Shown here: positions 36,012-45,275 of the stretch, piece by piece | Position numbering within the stretch: position 1 is the first letter of the stretch | Layout of the letters: each line of letters starts with the position of its first letter | Assembly (NCBI RefSeq): GCF_013778305.1 | Contig: NZ_JACEIC010000001.1 | Coordinates: 186,001-250,000 of the forward strand | Direction: 5' to 3' | DNA length: 64,000 nucleotides | From: Nocardioides agri | GTDB lineage: Bacteria; Actinomycetota; Actinomycetes; Propionibacteriales; Nocardioidaceae | Program-made: the position numbers and the translations under genes | The notes under the pieces: model-generated | The model's input: only the letters and a program-made list of their open reading frames with translations | What the model was told of the DNA's origin: nothing | Databases searched by the model: none

Positions 36012-36515
36012 ATGAGCGGCGCGATGCGCAGGATCGGCGAGTACCTCGGCCTGCTCGAGGACACCGGCCGGTACGACGACGAGTACGCCACCTACGAAGG
36101 CGACTACGAGACGCAGGAGACGATGCCGGTCTCGGCGCGGCAGGCCAAGGCCCCGTCGCGCCCGGCGACCGTCGCCGACCTCTCGGAGCGGCGCCGCCCG
36201 GCGACCGCGACCGGTCCGACCGGGGTGGTCGCGGAGCTCTCCCGCATCACCACGCTGCACCCGCGCACCTACAACGAGGCGCGCACGGTCGGCGAGAACT
36301 TCCGCGAGGGCACGCCGGTCATCATGAACCTCTCGGAGATGGACGACGCCGACGCCAAGCGACTGGTGGACTTCGCGGCTGGGCTCGTCTTTGCCACTCG
36401 TGGCACCATCGAGCGCATCACCAACAAGGTCTTCCTGCTCTCCCCTCCCAACGTCTCGGTCGCAGCCGAGGACAAGGCGCGGATCGTCGAGGGCGGGTTC
36501 TTCAACCAGAGCTAG
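36012..36515 (+). CDS. sepF: Cell division protein SepF
   Basis: 167 aa. The N-terminal amphipathic membrane-binding helix [17 protein letters not shown] is followed by an acidic linker and the SepF core [62 protein letters not shown]. It anchors the FtsZ C-terminal peptide to the membrane and is the essential Z-ring tether in actinobacteria that lack FtsA. The ATG at 36012 follows GGAGGAC. A TAGGGT at 35948-35953, overlapping the previous stop codon, may be its -10. Confidence 0.95.
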   Translation: MSGAMRRIGEYLGLLEDTGRYDDEYATYEGDYETQETMPVSARQAKAPSRPATVADLSERRRPATATGPTGVVAELSRITTLHPRTYNEARTVGENFREGTPVIMNLSEMDDADAKRLVDFAAGLVFATRGTIERITNKVFLLSPPNVSVAAEDKARIVEGGFFNQS

Positions 36516-36527
36516 GACTCGTCGTAC

Positions 36528-36821
36528 GTGCAAACCGTGGGAATCGTCATCCAGATCGTGCTCTGGGTGTTCATCGCGCTGCTGTGGGTCCGGTTCATCG
36601 TGGACTGGGTGCAGATCTTCGCGCGCCAGTGGTCGCCGCGGGGCGCCCTGCTGGTCGGCCTGGAGGGCGTCTACTCCGCGACCGACCCACCGATCAAGGC
36701 ACTGCGCCGCGTGGTGCCGCCGCTGCGCATCGGGAACATCTCCCTGGACCTGAGCTTCCTGATCGTGATGGTCCTGGCCTACGTGCTGCTCTCGCTCAAC
36801 GCGAGGCTGCTGCTGACCTGA
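36528..36821 (+). CDS. YggT-family membrane protein
   Basis: 97 aa. Two membrane segments: VGIVIQIVLWVFIALLWVRFIVDWV, and LSFLIVMVLAYVLLSLNARLLL. Between them lies the conserved loop EGVYSATDPPIKALRRVVPPLRIG, the YggT signature (Y..TdP.l.p.RrvlPp). The role is unknown, but the gene is almost always between sepF and divIVA. The GTG start is 12 nt after sepF. A strong hairpin follows. Confidence 0.9.
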   Translation: MQTVGIVIQIVLWVFIALLWVRFIVDWVQIFARQWSPRGALLVGLEGVYSATDPPIKALRRVVPPLRIGNISLDLSFLIVMVLAYVLLSLNARLLLT

Positions 36822-36842
36822 TGGGTCATCGACTACTTGGCT

Positions 36843-36865
36843 GCGCCTGCCACCGTGGCAGGCGC
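36843..36865 (+). terminator. 10-bp-stem hairpin between yggT and divIVA
   Basis: Perfect stem GCGCCTGCCA / TGGCAGGCGC with a CCG loop, followed by TATTGTTC. Probable terminator or attenuator of the dcw transcript; divIVA then needs its own promoter in the ~45 bp that follow. Confidence 0.7.
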
Positions 36866-36912
36866 TATTGTTCGACCGACAGTAACTCTGACGAGAATGA
36901 ATGGGTGAGGTC

Positions 36913-37665
36913 ATGCCGCTGACGCCTGAGGACGTGAGCAACAAGCGCTTTACTCCTGTCCGGCTCCGTGAGGGCTACGACATGGGCGAGGTGGACCAGT
37001 TCCTCGACGAGGTGGAGGCGGAGCTAGCGCGGCTCACGAAGGAGAACGACGACCTCAGGTCGAAGCTTTCCGCCGCGCAGTCCGGCGCGCCGGTCCCGAC
37101 GTCCGCCCCGACTCCCGAGCCGGTGGTCGAGAAGAAGCCGGAGCCCGAGCCGGCCCCGGTCGCAGCCCCCGCGCCGGTCGTCGCGGCCGTGGCCAGCCCG
37201 GTGGAGACGATCCGCGTCGAGACGGTCCCCGAGGCCTCCAACGCCGCGGCCCGCCTGCTGGAGATCGCGACCCGCAACGCCGACGAGCTGGTCGAGGACG
37301 CCAAGAACGAGGCCGACAAGATCATCGCCGAGGCGCGCACGAAGTCCGAGCGCCTCGACGTCGAGTCCCGCACCAAGGCCGACCGGCTCGAGGCGGACGC
37401 CCGGACCCGGGCCCAGATGCTCGACTCCGAGACCGCCGAGCGCCGCCGCCAGATGTTCGGCGACCTCGAGAAGGAGCGCGACAAGCTCAACAGCGAGGTG
37501 GAGAACCTGCGCTCGTTCGAGCGCGAGTACCGCTCCCGCCTCAAGAGCTACTTCACCCAGCAGCTCGAGGCGCTCAACGCCGGCTCCGAGCCGCCCGCCT
37601 CCGCCGGCGAGGACTCGCCGGCGCCGAAGCGGCTGCGCTCGATCCTCGGCGAGGACGACGCCTGA
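36913..37665 (+). CDS. divIVA: DivIVA/Wag31 polar growth protein
   Basis: 250 aa. The N-terminal lipid-binding domain reads MPLTPEDVSNKRFTPVRLREGYDMGEVDQFLDEVEAEL, followed by a coiled coil, a Pro/Ala/Glu-rich spacer (about residues 60-105), and a long second coiled coil rich in Ala-Asp-Glu-Lys-Arg heptads with repeated RTKxxRLDxExR units. It marks negatively curved membrane at poles and septa and organises apical wall synthesis. The ATG at 36913 is preferred over 36901 because family members begin MPLTPxDV. Confidence 0.94.
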   Translation: MPLTPEDVSNKRFTPVRLREGYDMGEVDQFLDEVEAELARLTKENDDLRSKLSAAQSGAPVPTSAPTPEPVVEKKPEPEPAPVAAPAPVVAAVASPVETIRVETVPEASNAAARLLEIATRNADELVEDAKNEADKIIAEARTKSERLDVESRTKADRLEADARTRAQMLDSETAERRRQMFGDLEKERDKLNSEVENLRSFEREYRSRLKSYFTQQLEALNAGSEPPASAGEDSPAPKRLRSILGEDDA

Positions 37666-37699
37666 TCCAGGCCTGGGACCGGCGCTGAGCCGGCTCCGA

Positions 37700-37736
37700 C
37701 GACACCGGTCGACCCCTCGTGGGCCGACCGGTGTCG
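37700..37736 (+). terminator. Terminator after divIVA
   Basis: Perfect 12-bp stem (CGACACCGGTCG / CGACCGGTGTCG) with an inner CCC...GGG in the loop, followed by CGCTTTCCC. A good intrinsic terminator closing the dcw region. Confidence 0.8.
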
Positions 37737-37838
37737 CGCTTTCCCGGTGCGTCGGTTTGAGGGGGCTGGTGTCACCGGCTAGATTCCCTGCACCCGATTC
37801 GGGTGGCACGTGCCCCGCCAAGGCCGAGGAGGCCCGTC

Positions 37839-38771
37839 ATGGCTCGCAGCACCAGGAAGTCGATCGCCGGTCAGGCGGCGGCAGCAGCGCGCAAGGTGGT
37901 GAGCCGCGGGTCGGCGGCCAAGAAGGCGGCTCCGGCCACGAAGGCCGTTCCGGCGAAGAAGGCGGCCCCGGCGAAGAAGGCGGCTCCGGCGAAGAAGGCG
38001 GCTCCGGCCAAGAAGGCGGCCCCGGCCAAGAAGGCGGCCCCGGCCAAGAAGGCGGCCCCGGCCAAGAAGGCGGCTCCGGCCAAGAAGGCGGCCCCGGCCA
38101 AGAAGGCGGCCCCGGCCAAGAAGGCGGCCCCGGCGAAGAAGGCCGCTCCGGCCAAGAAGGCCGCTCCGGCCACGAAGGCGGCCCCGGCCAAGAAGGCGGC
38201 CGCCACCAAGACGACTCCGGCGGTCAAGAAGTCGGCCCCGGCCACGAAGGCGGCTGCCCCAGCCGCCAAGAAGGCCGCTCCGGCCACGAAGGCAGCAGCT
38301 GTGACGAAGGCATCCGCGCCCGCCCCGAAGACCCCCGCCAAGGCCCCCGCCAAGGCTCCCGCGAGGAAGGCGCCGGCCAAGGCGCTCGCCGTCCAGGCCG
38401 GCGAGACCGCCTGGACCAAGGCCGAGCTCAAGGAGCTGCTCGACGAGCTGCACGAGCAGCGCACCCACAGCCTCGAGATCGTGGCCGGCCTCGACAACGA
38501 GCTCAACGGCCTGATGCGCGACTCCGGCGACGGCGCCGGCCAGGACCAGGCCGACGTCGGCGCCAGCAGCTTCGAGCGCGACCACGAGCTCACCGTGCTC
38601 AACAGCGAGCGCGACAAGCTGGCCCAGATCGAGCGCGCCCTGGCCCGCATCGACGACGGCACCTACGGCATCTGCGAGTCCTGCGGCAACCCGATCGGCA
38701 AGATGCGACTGATGGCGTTCCCGCGTGCCACACTGTGCATGACATGCAAGCAGCGCGAGGAGCGTCGCTGA
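37839..38771 (+). CDS. DksA/TraR-type C4 zinc-finger protein with a histone-H1-like Lys/Ala repeat tail
   Basis: 310 aa. The N-terminal half is low complexity. From residue 28 it consists of hexapeptides KKAAPA, twelve of them in perfect succession (37956-38171), then degenerate K/A/P units to about residue 185. The C-terminal ~120 residues form a DksA/TraR domain: a coiled-coil entry ([24 protein letters not shown]...) and the zinc finger [25 protein letters not shown]. The basic tail should bind nucleic acid or polyanions; the C4 finger suggests action at RNA polymerase. The ATG at 37839 follows GAGGAGG. The gene overlaps lspA. Confidence 0.88.
   Translation: MARSTRKSIAGQAAAAARKVVSRGSAAKKAAPATKAVPAKKAAPAKKAAPAKKAAPAKKAAPAKKAAPAKKAAPAKKAAPAKKAAPAKKAAPAKKAAPAKKAAPAKKAAPATKAAPAKKAAATKTTPAVKKSAPATKAAAPAAKKAAPATKAAAVTKASAPAPKTPAKAPAKAPARKAPAKALAVQAGETAWTKAELKELLDELHEQRTHSLEIVAGLDNELNGLMRDSGDGAGQDQADVGASSFERDHELTVLNSERDKLAQIERALARIDDGTYGICESCGNPIGKMRLMAFPRATLCMTCKQREERR
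37956..38171 (+). repeat. Coding 18-bp tandem repeat (12 units of KKAAPA)
   Basis: Twelve consecutive 18-bp units with consensus AAGAAGGCGGC(C/T)CCGGCC, differing only at a few third positions. Such arrays change length by slippage or recombination, so the tail of the zinc-finger protein is probably variable among strains. The antisense frames stay open for ~1 kb here only because of the repeat. Confidence 0.9.
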
Positions 38772-39310
38772 CCAGCGACCAGGACGAGATCCCACCCGTT
38801 CGACCCCGCGGCCCGCGGCCCCGCCTGCTGGCGGTCTTCGGACTCGTCGCCCTCGCGGCGTACGCCGTCGACGTCATCGCGAAGGTGGTGGCGGTCGACC
38901 GGCTGACCGGGCGGCCCGACGTCGAGCTGATCGGCGACTTCTTCGTGCTGCACCTGGTGCGCAACCCGGGCGCCGCGTTCAGCACCGGGACGGCGTACAC
39001 CGAGCTGTTCACGCTCCTGGCGATCGTGGCGGTGGGCGTGATCCTGTGGCTCGTGCGCCGGGTCGGGAGCGTCGTCTGGGCGGTGGCCCTCGGCCTGCTG
39101 CTCGCCGGCGTCGCCGGCAACCTGACCGACCGGCTGCTGCGCGAGCCGGGGCCCCTGCGCGGTCACGTCATCGACTTCTTCATGCTGCCGCACTGGCCGG
39201 TCTTCAACGTCGCCGACATCTGCATCAACGTCGCCGCCGGGCTGATCCTCGTCCAGGTCGTCCGCGGCGTGCACCTCGACGGCTCGCGCACGAGCGAGAA
39301 GACGCCGTGA
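38744..39310 (+). CDS. lspA: Signal peptidase II (lipoprotein signal peptidase)
   Basis: Up to 188 aa. Four membrane helices ([81 protein letters not shown]). The catalytic aspartates are in the two signatures [10 protein letters not shown] and [17 protein letters not shown]. It cleaves prolipoprotein signal peptides, two of which are encoded in this window. The ATG at 38744 lies 28 nt inside the zinc-finger gene and has no clear ribosome site. A GAGGAG at 38757-38762 is instead placed for an in-frame CTG at 38768, just before the conserved region. Confidence 0.94.
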   Translation: MQAARGASLTSDQDEIPPVRPRGPRPRLLAVFGLVALAAYAVDVIAKVVAVDRLTGRPDVELIGDFFVLHLVRNPGAAFSTGTAYTELFTLLAIVAVGVILWLVRRVGSVVWAVALGLLLAGVAGNLTDRLLREPGPLRGHVIDFFMLPHWPVFNVADICINVAAGLILVQVVRGVHLDGSRTSEKTP

Positions 39311-40242
39311 GCCTCGCCGACCACCGGGTCCTGCCCGTGCCCGAGGGGCTCGCCGGCGAGCGCGTCGACGCCGCGATGGCCCGGCTCTTCGGGCTGTCGC
39401 GCAGCCGCTCGGCCGACCTGATCGCCGCCGGCCACGTGGAGCTCGACGGCAAGCCCGTCGCCAAGAGCGACCGGGTGCTGCCCGGCGCGATCCTCGACGT
39501 CACGATCCCGGTCGAGGCGGACCCGCTCGAGGTCGTGCCCGAGGTGGTCGAGGGGATCAAGATCATCCACGACGACGACGCCATCGTCGTGATCGACAAA
39601 CCCGTCGGCGTCGCCGTCCACCCCTCGCCCGGCTGGTCCGGCCCGACCGTCGTCGGCCACCTCGCCGGCGCCGGGTTCCGGATCTCCACCAGCGGCGCCT
39701 CCGAGCGTCAGGGCATCGTGCAGCGCCTCGACGTCGGCACCTCCGGCGTGATGGTGATCTGCAAGTCCGAGCACGCCTACTCGGTGCTCAAGAACGCCTT
39801 TCGCAACCGGACCGTCGACAAGACCTACCACGCGCTCGTCCAGGGCCACCCGGACCCGCTCGAGGGCACGATCGACGCGCCCATCGGGCGGCACCCGAAG
39901 GCCGACTACAAGTTCGCGGTGATGGCCGACGGGCGGCACAGCGTCACGCACTACGAGACGCTCGAGGCGCACCGGTTCGCCAGCCTGCTGCAGATCCACC
40001 TCGAGACCGGCCGCACGCACCAGATCCGGGTCCACATGGCCGCGCTCAAGCACCCCTGCGTCGGCGACCTGACGTACGGCGCCGACCCCTCGCTCTCGCG
40101 CCGGGTCGGGCTGGAGCGGCAGTGGCTGCACGCCGTACGCCTGGGCTTCGAGCACCCGGACACGGGGGACTACGTCGAGTACGAGTCGGAGTACCCGGAG
40201 GACCTCGCGCACGCGCTCGAGGTGATCCGCGATGCCCACTGA
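39307..40242 (+). CDS. RluA-family (RluD-like) 23S rRNA pseudouridine synthase
   Basis: 311 aa. The N-terminal S4 RNA-binding domain ([41 protein letters not shown]) is followed by the synthase domain with catalytic Asp in [17 protein letters not shown], preceded by [27 protein letters not shown] and [10 protein letters not shown] are also present. The S4 plus RluA layout and the place after lspA match RluD (E. coli positions 1911/1915/1917), but other RluA paralogues cannot be excluded. The GTG at 39307 overlaps the lspA stop. Confidence 0.93.
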   Translation: MSLADHRVLPVPEGLAGERVDAAMARLFGLSRSRSADLIAAGHVELDGKPVAKSDRVLPGAILDVTIPVEADPLEVVPEVVEGIKIIHDDDAIVVIDKPVGVAVHPSPGWSGPTVVGHLAGAGFRISTSGASERQGIVQRLDVGTSGVMVICKSEHAYSVLKNAFRNRTVDKTYHALVQGHPDPLEGTIDAPIGRHPKADYKFAVMADGRHSVTHYETLEAHRFASLLQIHLETGRTHQIRVHMAALKHPCVGDLTYGADPSLSRRVGLERQWLHAVRLGFEHPDTGDYVEYESEYPEDLAHALEVIRDAH

Positions 40243-40954
40243 CGACCTGCTGCTCCGCCCGGCCGGACCGGACGACGCCGTCGCGGTCGCCGGCCTCTAC
40301 ACCGCCGCCCGGGTGGCGGCCGTGCCGCAGATGCCTCCGGCCGTGCACACGGGCGAGGAGGACCGGGCCTGGATAGCCGGCCAGCTCGCGAGCGACGACG
40401 TCGAGGTCTGGGTCGCCGAGCGCGACGGCGCGATCGTCGCCTACGCGATGGTCACCCCGACCTGGCTCAACCACCTCTTCGTGCACCCCGATCACCTCGA
40501 CACCGGCATCGGCACGACGCTGCTGGACCTGGTCAAGTCGCTGCGTCCGGCCGGCTTCGCGCTGTGGGTCTTCGAGAGCAACGAGGGCGCCCGCCGCTTC
40601 TACCGCCGCCACGGCCTGGTCGAGCTCGAGCGCACCGACGGGTCCGGCAACGAGGAGAAGGCTCCGGACATCCGGATGGCGTGGCCGGGCGCCGACCCGC
40701 TCGCGTTCTACCGGGGGCTGATCGACGAGGTCGACGAGCAGCTGGCCGACCTGCTGGCCCGCCGGGTGGCCCTCACCCGCGCCGTCCAGGACCACAAGCG
40801 CGACACCACCCGCGACCCGGAGCGCGAGCGCTCGATCGCCACGGCGATGGCCGCCCGGGCGCCGGAGCTGGGCGAGGAGCGGCTGGCCCGCATCGTGCAC
40901 ACGATCATCACCGAGAGCCTCGAAGCCACCGAGTCGGCGCCACCTGCCCGCTGA
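40232..40954 (+). CDS. GNAT acetyltransferase fused to a chorismate mutase (AroQ) domain
   Basis: 240 aa. Residues 1-152 are a GNAT fold ([83 protein letters not shown]); the acetyl-CoA loop reads [11 protein letters not shown]. Residues 158-235 match AroQ chorismate mutase: [31 protein letters not shown] followed by [37 protein letters not shown], keeping the Arg, Lys and D-x-x-R-E pattern of the active site. The ATG lies 11 nt inside the pseudouridine synthase gene. A 23-bp-arm inverted repeat follows the stop. The joint function is unknown. Confidence 0.85.
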   Translation: MPTDDLLLRPAGPDDAVAVAGLYTAARVAAVPQMPPAVHTGEEDRAWIAGQLASDDVEVWVAERDGAIVAYAMVTPTWLNHLFVHPDHLDTGIGTTLLDLVKSLRPAGFALWVFESNEGARRFYRRHGLVELERTDGSGNEEKAPDIRMAWPGADPLAFYRGLIDEVDEQLADLLARRVALTRAVQDHKRDTTRDPERERSIATAMAARAPELGEERLARIVHTIITESLEATESAPPAR

Positions 40955-40961
40955 GCGGGCT

Positions 40962-41008
40962 CGAGTCGGCGCGAAGTGCCCGCCGGGCGGGCACTTCGCG
41001 CCGACTCG
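40962..41008 (+). terminator. Very long perfect hairpin (23-bp arms) after the GNAT-chorismate mutase gene
   Basis: Arms CGAGTCGGCGCGAAGTGCC(CGCC) and their exact complement are separated by one G, giving 23 bp of perfect pairing 8 nt after the stop codon. GAGTCGGCG also occurs separately at 40931 (inside the gene) and at about 41035, so the motif may be part of a dispersed repeat. It should terminate transcription ahead of dnaE. Confidence 0.8.
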
Positions 41009-41187
41009 GGGCCCGCGGGCGGGCAAGACGGGCCGAGTCGGCGATGTCGGTGTGCCGCTCTAATCTGAGGAACGAGTCGCGTAGGCTGGCGTCCTTCCCC
41101 CACCGGTCGCCAGGACTTCTTCGTGGCGCTGGTGAAGCACGCCCGCAACCCTGACCGACGCAGCATCCGAGGAGGAGCCCGGAGACG

Positions 41188-44100
41188 ATGGCGACAGGCT
41201 CCCAGGACTCCTTCGTCCACCTCCACGTCCACACCGAGTACTCCATGCTCGACGGGGCATCGCTGCTCGACGGACTCTTCACCCGCGTGGCCGCGCAGGG
41301 GATGCCGGCCATCGCGATGACCGACCACGGCAACCTGCACGGCGCGTTCGACTTCTACTCCAAGGCCCGCAAGCACGGCGTCAAGCCGATCATCGGGATC
41401 GAGGCCTACCTCACCCCCGGCACGCCCCGCGGCGAGCGCAAGCGGGTCCGCTGGGGCAAGGGCGACGTGGCCGAGGAGGGTGGCAAGGACGTCGCCGGCG
41501 GTGGCGCCTACACGCACATGACCATGTGGGCGGAGAACACCGCCGGCATGCACAACCTCTTCCGGCTCGCCAGCCGGGCCAGCCTCGAGGGCTACTACTA
41601 CAAGCCCCGCATGGACCGCGAGCTGCTCCAGCAGTACGCCAAGGGCATCATCGCGAGCACCGGCTGCCTCTCCGGCGAGATCCAGACCCGGCTGACGCTC
41701 GGCCAGTACGACGAGGCGCTGCGGGCGGCCGGCGAGTTCCAGGACATCTTCGGCAAGGACAACTTCTACCTCGAGCTGATGGACCACGGCATCGCCGCCG
41801 AGCGGGCCACCCGCGAGGACCTGCTCCGGATCGCCAAGACGCTCGACCTGCCGGCGATCGTCACCAACGACACGCACTACACCAACCCCGAGGACGCCGC
41901 CGGCCAGGACGCCCTCATCTGCGTGGCGTCCGGCAAGCGCCTCGCGGACACCAACCGGCTCAAGTTCGACGGCGGCGGCTACTACATCAAGTCGGCCGCC
42001 GAGATGCGCGAGCTGTGGGCCGACTTCCCCGACGCCTGCGACAACACGCTCGCGATCGCCGAGCGGTGCGAGGTCGAGTTCGTCGAGTCCACGGGCGGCT
42101 ACATGGCGCGCGCCGACGTGCCCGCCGGCGAGACCGAGGACAGCTGGTTCCGCAAGGAGGTCTGGCGGGGCATCGAGGCCCGCTACCCCGGCGAGCGGCT
42201 GACCCAGGACGTCAAGGACCGCGTCGAGATGGAGCTCGCGGTCATCTCCCAGAAGGGCTACTGCGGCTACTACCTCGTGGTCGCCGACTTCATCCAGTGG
42301 TCCAAGCGCAACGGCATCCGCGTCGGTCCCGGCCGTGGATCGGGTGCGGGCTCCATCGCGGCGTACGCCCTGAGCATCACCGACCTGTGCCCCCTCGAGC
42401 ACGGACTGTTCTTCGAGCGCTTCCTCAACCCCGAGCGCCCGTCCATGCCCGACTTCGACATCGACTTCGACGACCACCGCCGCGGCGAGGTCATCAAGTA
42501 CGTCACCGAGAAGTACGGCGCCGACCGCGTCGCCCAGATCGCCACCTTCGGCCGGCTCAAGGCCAAGGCCGCGATCAAGGACGCCGCCCGCGTGCTCGAC
42601 CACGGCTTCGCGATCTCCGACCGGATCACCAAGGCGCTCCCGCCCGACGTCATGGGCAAGGGCGTGCCGCTCAAGGAGATCTTCAACCCCGAGCACAAGC
42701 GCTACGGCGAGGGCGGCGAGTTCCGCACGCTGCACGACCAGGACCCCGACGTCCGCACGATCTACAACACCGCGGTCAGCCTCGAGGGCCAGATCCGCAA
42801 CTGGGGCGTGCACGCCGCCGGCGTGATCATGTCCAGCGAGCCGCTGCTCGACATCGTGCCCATCATGGCGCGCCCGCAGGACGGCGCCATCATCACCCAG
42901 TTCGACTACCCGATGTGCGAGGCGCTCGGGCTGGTCAAGATGGACTTCCTCGGGCTCAGCAACCTGCACATCCTCGACGACGCGATCGTCAACATCGAGG
43001 CCAACCGCGGCGAGCGCGTCGTGCTCGAGGAGCTGCCGTTCGACGACCGGCCCACCTACGAGCTGATGGGCCGCGGCGACACCCTCGGCGTCTTCCAGCT
43101 CGATGGTGGCGGCATGCGGGCGCTGCTGCGCTCGATGCAGCCCGACCAGTTCGCCGACATCACCGCGGTCAGCGCGCTCTACCGCCCCGGCCCGATGGGC
43201 GCGGACTCGCACAACAAGTACGCACGCCGCAAGAACGGCCGCGAGCCGATCGAGCCGATCCACCCTGCCCTCGCCGAGGCGCTCGAGCCGGTTCTGGGGG
43301 AGACCTACGGCCTGATCGTCTACCAGGAGCAGGTCATGGCGATCGCGCAGGTGCTCGCCGGCTTCACGCTCGGCGCCGCAGACAACCTGCGCCGCGCGAT
43401 GGGCAAGAAGAAGAAGGAGGAGCTCGACAAGCAGTACGCCGGCTTCCAGGCGGGCATGCTGGAGCGCGGGTTCCCCCAGGCGGCGATCGACAAGCTGTGG
43501 GAGATCCTGCTCCCGTTCTCCGACTACGCGTTCAACAAGTCGCACTCCGCGGCGTACGGCGTCATCACCTACTGGACCGCCTACCTCAAGGCCAACTACC
43601 CGGCCGAGTACATGGCCGCCTTGCTCACGTCCGCGCGGGACGACAAGGACAAGATGGCGATCTACCTCAACGAGTGCCGCCGGATGAAGATCCAGGTGCT
43701 CCCGCCCGACGTCAACGAGTCGGCCCACGACTTCACCCCGGTCGGCCGCGACATCCGCTTCGGCCTCACCGCTATCCGCAACGTCGGCGCCAACGTCGTC
43801 GACGGCATCGTCGCCGGCCGCACCGAGCAGGGTCGCTACGAGGACTTCAACGACTTCCTCAAGAAGGTCCCGGCGCAGGTCTGCAACAAGCGGGTCATCG
43901 AGTCGCTGATCAAGGCCGGCGCGTTCGACGACATGAAGCACAAGCGGCGTGCCCTCGTGGCGATCCACGAGTCGGCGGTCGACCAGTTCGTCGACATCAA
44001 GCGCAACGAGGCGATCGGCCAGGACTCCCTCTTCGGCGGCCTCGACGACGACTCGGGCTTCGGGGTCTCGGTGACGATCCCCGACATCGACGACTGGGAC

Positions 44101-44730
44101 AAGATGACGCTGCTCGGCCACGAGCGGGAGATGCTCGGGCTCTACGTCTCCGACCACCCGCTGCTCGGCCTCGAGCACGTGCTCTCGACGGGCACCGACT
44201 GCACGATCGGCCAGCTGATGATGGACGAGGACCGCGCCGACGGCACCCCGATCACCGTCTCCGGCCTGGTCACCTCGGTCCAGCGCAAGATCACCAAGCG
44301 GGGCGACCCGTGGGCGCTGGTCACCGTCGAGGACCTCGACGGCGCCATCGACGTGCTGCTGTTCCCGAGCTCCTGGCAGCTGTGCGGGCACGTGGTCTCC
44401 GAGGATGCGATCGTCACGGTCAAGGGCCGGCTCTCGCGGAGCAAGGACCAGCCGGAGATCATGGGCCAGGAGGTCACCCTCCCCGACCTCTCCGACGGGC
44501 CGTCGGGCCCGGTGGTCATCAGCCTCCCGTCGACCCGGTGCACGCCGCCGGTCGTCGACCAGCTCAAGGAGGTGCTGCGCACTCACCCCGGCATGACCGA
44601 GGTGCGCCTGCGCCTGCTCACCCGCGAGTCGACGCTGGTGATGAGCCTGGACAAGCACCGGGTCTCGCCGAGCCCCGCGCTCTTCGCCGACCTCAAGCAG
44701 CTCCTCGGACCCGGGTGCCTCACCGGATGA
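41188..44730 (+). CDS. dnaE: DNA polymerase III alpha subunit (DnaE1)
   Basis: 1180 aa, standard for DnaE1. The N-terminal PHP domain keeps its metal ligands (VHLHVHTEYSMLDG, MTDHGNLHG), and in actinobacteria this domain is the proofreading 3'-5' exonuclease. The polymerase core has GPGRGSGAGSIAAYAL and the catalytic aspartates of MPDFDIDFDD (near residue 425). Then follow the helix-hairpin-helix region and a C-terminal OB fold (ITVSGLVTSVQRKITKRGDPWALVTVEDLDG). The ATG at 41188 follows GGAGGAG. A possible -10 TAGGCT lies at 41082-41087, giving a ~95-nt leader. Confidence 0.97.
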   Translation: MATGSQDSFVHLHVHTEYSMLDGASLLDGLFTRVAAQGMPAIAMTDHGNLHGAFDFYSKARKHGVKPIIGIEAYLTPGTPRGERKRVRWGKGDVAEEGGKDVAGGGAYTHMTMWAENTAGMHNLFRLASRASLEGYYYKPRMDRELLQQYAKGIIASTGCLSGEIQTRLTLGQYDEALRAAGEFQDIFGKDNFYLELMDHGIAAERATREDLLRIAKTLDLPAIVTNDTHYTNPEDAAGQDALICVASGKRLADTNRLKFDGGGYYIKSAAEMRELWADFPDACDNTLAIAERCEVEFVESTGGYMARADVPAGETEDSWFRKEVWRGIEARYPGERLTQDVKDRVEMELAVISQKGYCGYYLVVADFIQWSKRNGIRVGPGRGSGAGSIAAYALSITDLCPLEHGLFFERFLNPERPSMPDFDIDFDDHRRGEVIKYVTEKYGADRVAQIATFGRLKAKAAIKDAARVLDHGFAISDRITKALPPDVMGKGVPLKEIFNPEHKRYGEGGEFRTLHDQDPDVRTIYNTAVSLEGQIRNWGVHAAGVIMSSEPLLDIVPIMARPQDGAIITQFDYPMCEALGLVKMDFLGLSNLHILDDAIVNIEANRGERVVLEELPFDDRPTYELMGRGDTLGVFQLDGGGMRALLRSMQPDQFADITAVSALYRPGPMGADSHNKYARRKNGREPIEPIHPALAEALEPVLGETYGLIVYQEQVMAIAQVLAGFTLGAADNLRRAMGKKKKEELDKQYAGFQAGMLERGFPQAAIDKLWEILLPFSDYAFNKSHSAAYGVITYWTAYLKANYPAEYMAALLTSARDDKDKMAIYLNECRRMKIQVLPPDVNESAHDFTPVGRDIRFGLTAIRNVGANVVDGIVAGRTEQGRYEDFNDFLKKVPAQVCNKRVIESLIKAGAFDDMKHKRRALVAIHESAVDQFVDIKRNEAIGQDSLFGGLDDDSGFGVSVTIPDIDDWDKMTLLGHEREMLGLYVSDHPLLGLEHVLSTGTDCTIGQLMMDEDRADGTPITVSGLVTSVQRKITKRGDPWALVTVEDLDGAIDVLLFPSSWQLCGHVVSEDAIVTVKGRLSRSKDQPEIMGQEVTLPDLSDGPSGPVVISLPSTRCTPPVVDQLKEVLRTHPGMTEVRLRLLTRESTLVMSLDKHRVSPSPALFADLKQLLGPGCLTG

Positions 44731-45266
44731 CCGCCTCGCGGCGGCGCGCGGCCGTGGAGGTCGGCGGCGTCCTGGCGGCGTTCGCGCTCGCCGGGGCGGT
44801 GGCGGGCTTCGTCTGGGAGCGGGTGTGGACGCCCGAGACCGGCGTCGTCGTCGACCACCAGTGGCGGCCCGCGGACGCCCTCGCGCTCCAGCAGCAGTTC
44901 TCCGGCACCGGCTGGTACGTCGTGGTCGGCACCGTCGCCGGCCTCCTCGTCGGCCTGGTGGCCACGCTCTTTGTCGACCGCGTGCCGATGCTGACCCTGG
45001 TCGCGGTCGTCGCCGGCTCGGCGCTGGCGGCCTGGGTGATGCTCCGCGTCGGAGTCGCCCTCGGCCCCGCCGACCCGAGCGACCTCGCCGCGAGCGCCGA
45101 CGACGGCACCCGGCTCCCCGCGCAGCTCGCGGTCTCCGGCCGCAGCCCGTTCATCGCGGTCCCGCTCGGTGCGCTGGTCGGCCTGGTCATCGTGCTCATC
45201 GGCCTCGGCCCGCGCCACCCGCGTCTTCCTGTGGAGGAGCATCCGGACGTCGCTCCGACGCCCTAG
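44727..45266 (+). CDS. Four-helix membrane protein, unknown (DUF2567-like architecture)
   Basis: 179 aa. Membrane helices are at AVEVGGVLAAFALAGAVAGFV, WYVVVGTVAGLLVGLVATLF, LTLVAVVAGSALAAWVMLRVG and FIAVPLGALVGLVIVLIGLG. Between helix 1 and 2 is an extracytoplasmic loop (ETGVVVDHQWRPADALALQQQFSGTG). The size and four-helix plan fit DUF2567 proteins of actinobacteria, but I could not confirm the family. The ATG overlaps the dnaE stop (ATGA), so it is co-translated with the replicase, probably by chance of compaction. Confidence 0.72.
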   Translation: MTASRRRAAVEVGGVLAAFALAGAVAGFVWERVWTPETGVVVDHQWRPADALALQQQFSGTGWYVVVGTVAGLLVGLVATLFVDRVPMLTLVAVVAGSALAAWVMLRVGVALGPADPSDLAASADDGTRLPAQLAVSGRSPFIAVPLGALVGLVIVLIGLGPRHPRLPVEEHPDVAPTP

Positions 45267-45275
45267 GCTGCGCGC

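Noticed and set aside
37779..38795. Minus-strand frame with a long Gly-Arg-Leu-Leu repeat
   Set aside because: It is the reverse complement of the 18-bp Lys/Ala repeat; it has no start signal and its repeat mirrors the coding strand exactly.
40708..44658. A 1316-codon open frame on the minus strand opposite dnaE
   Set aside because: It is the GC-rich antisense shadow of dnaE. Its composition (His/Asp/Arg/Val-rich, no motif) and lack of a ribosome site argue against a gene, while dnaE carries every expected motif.
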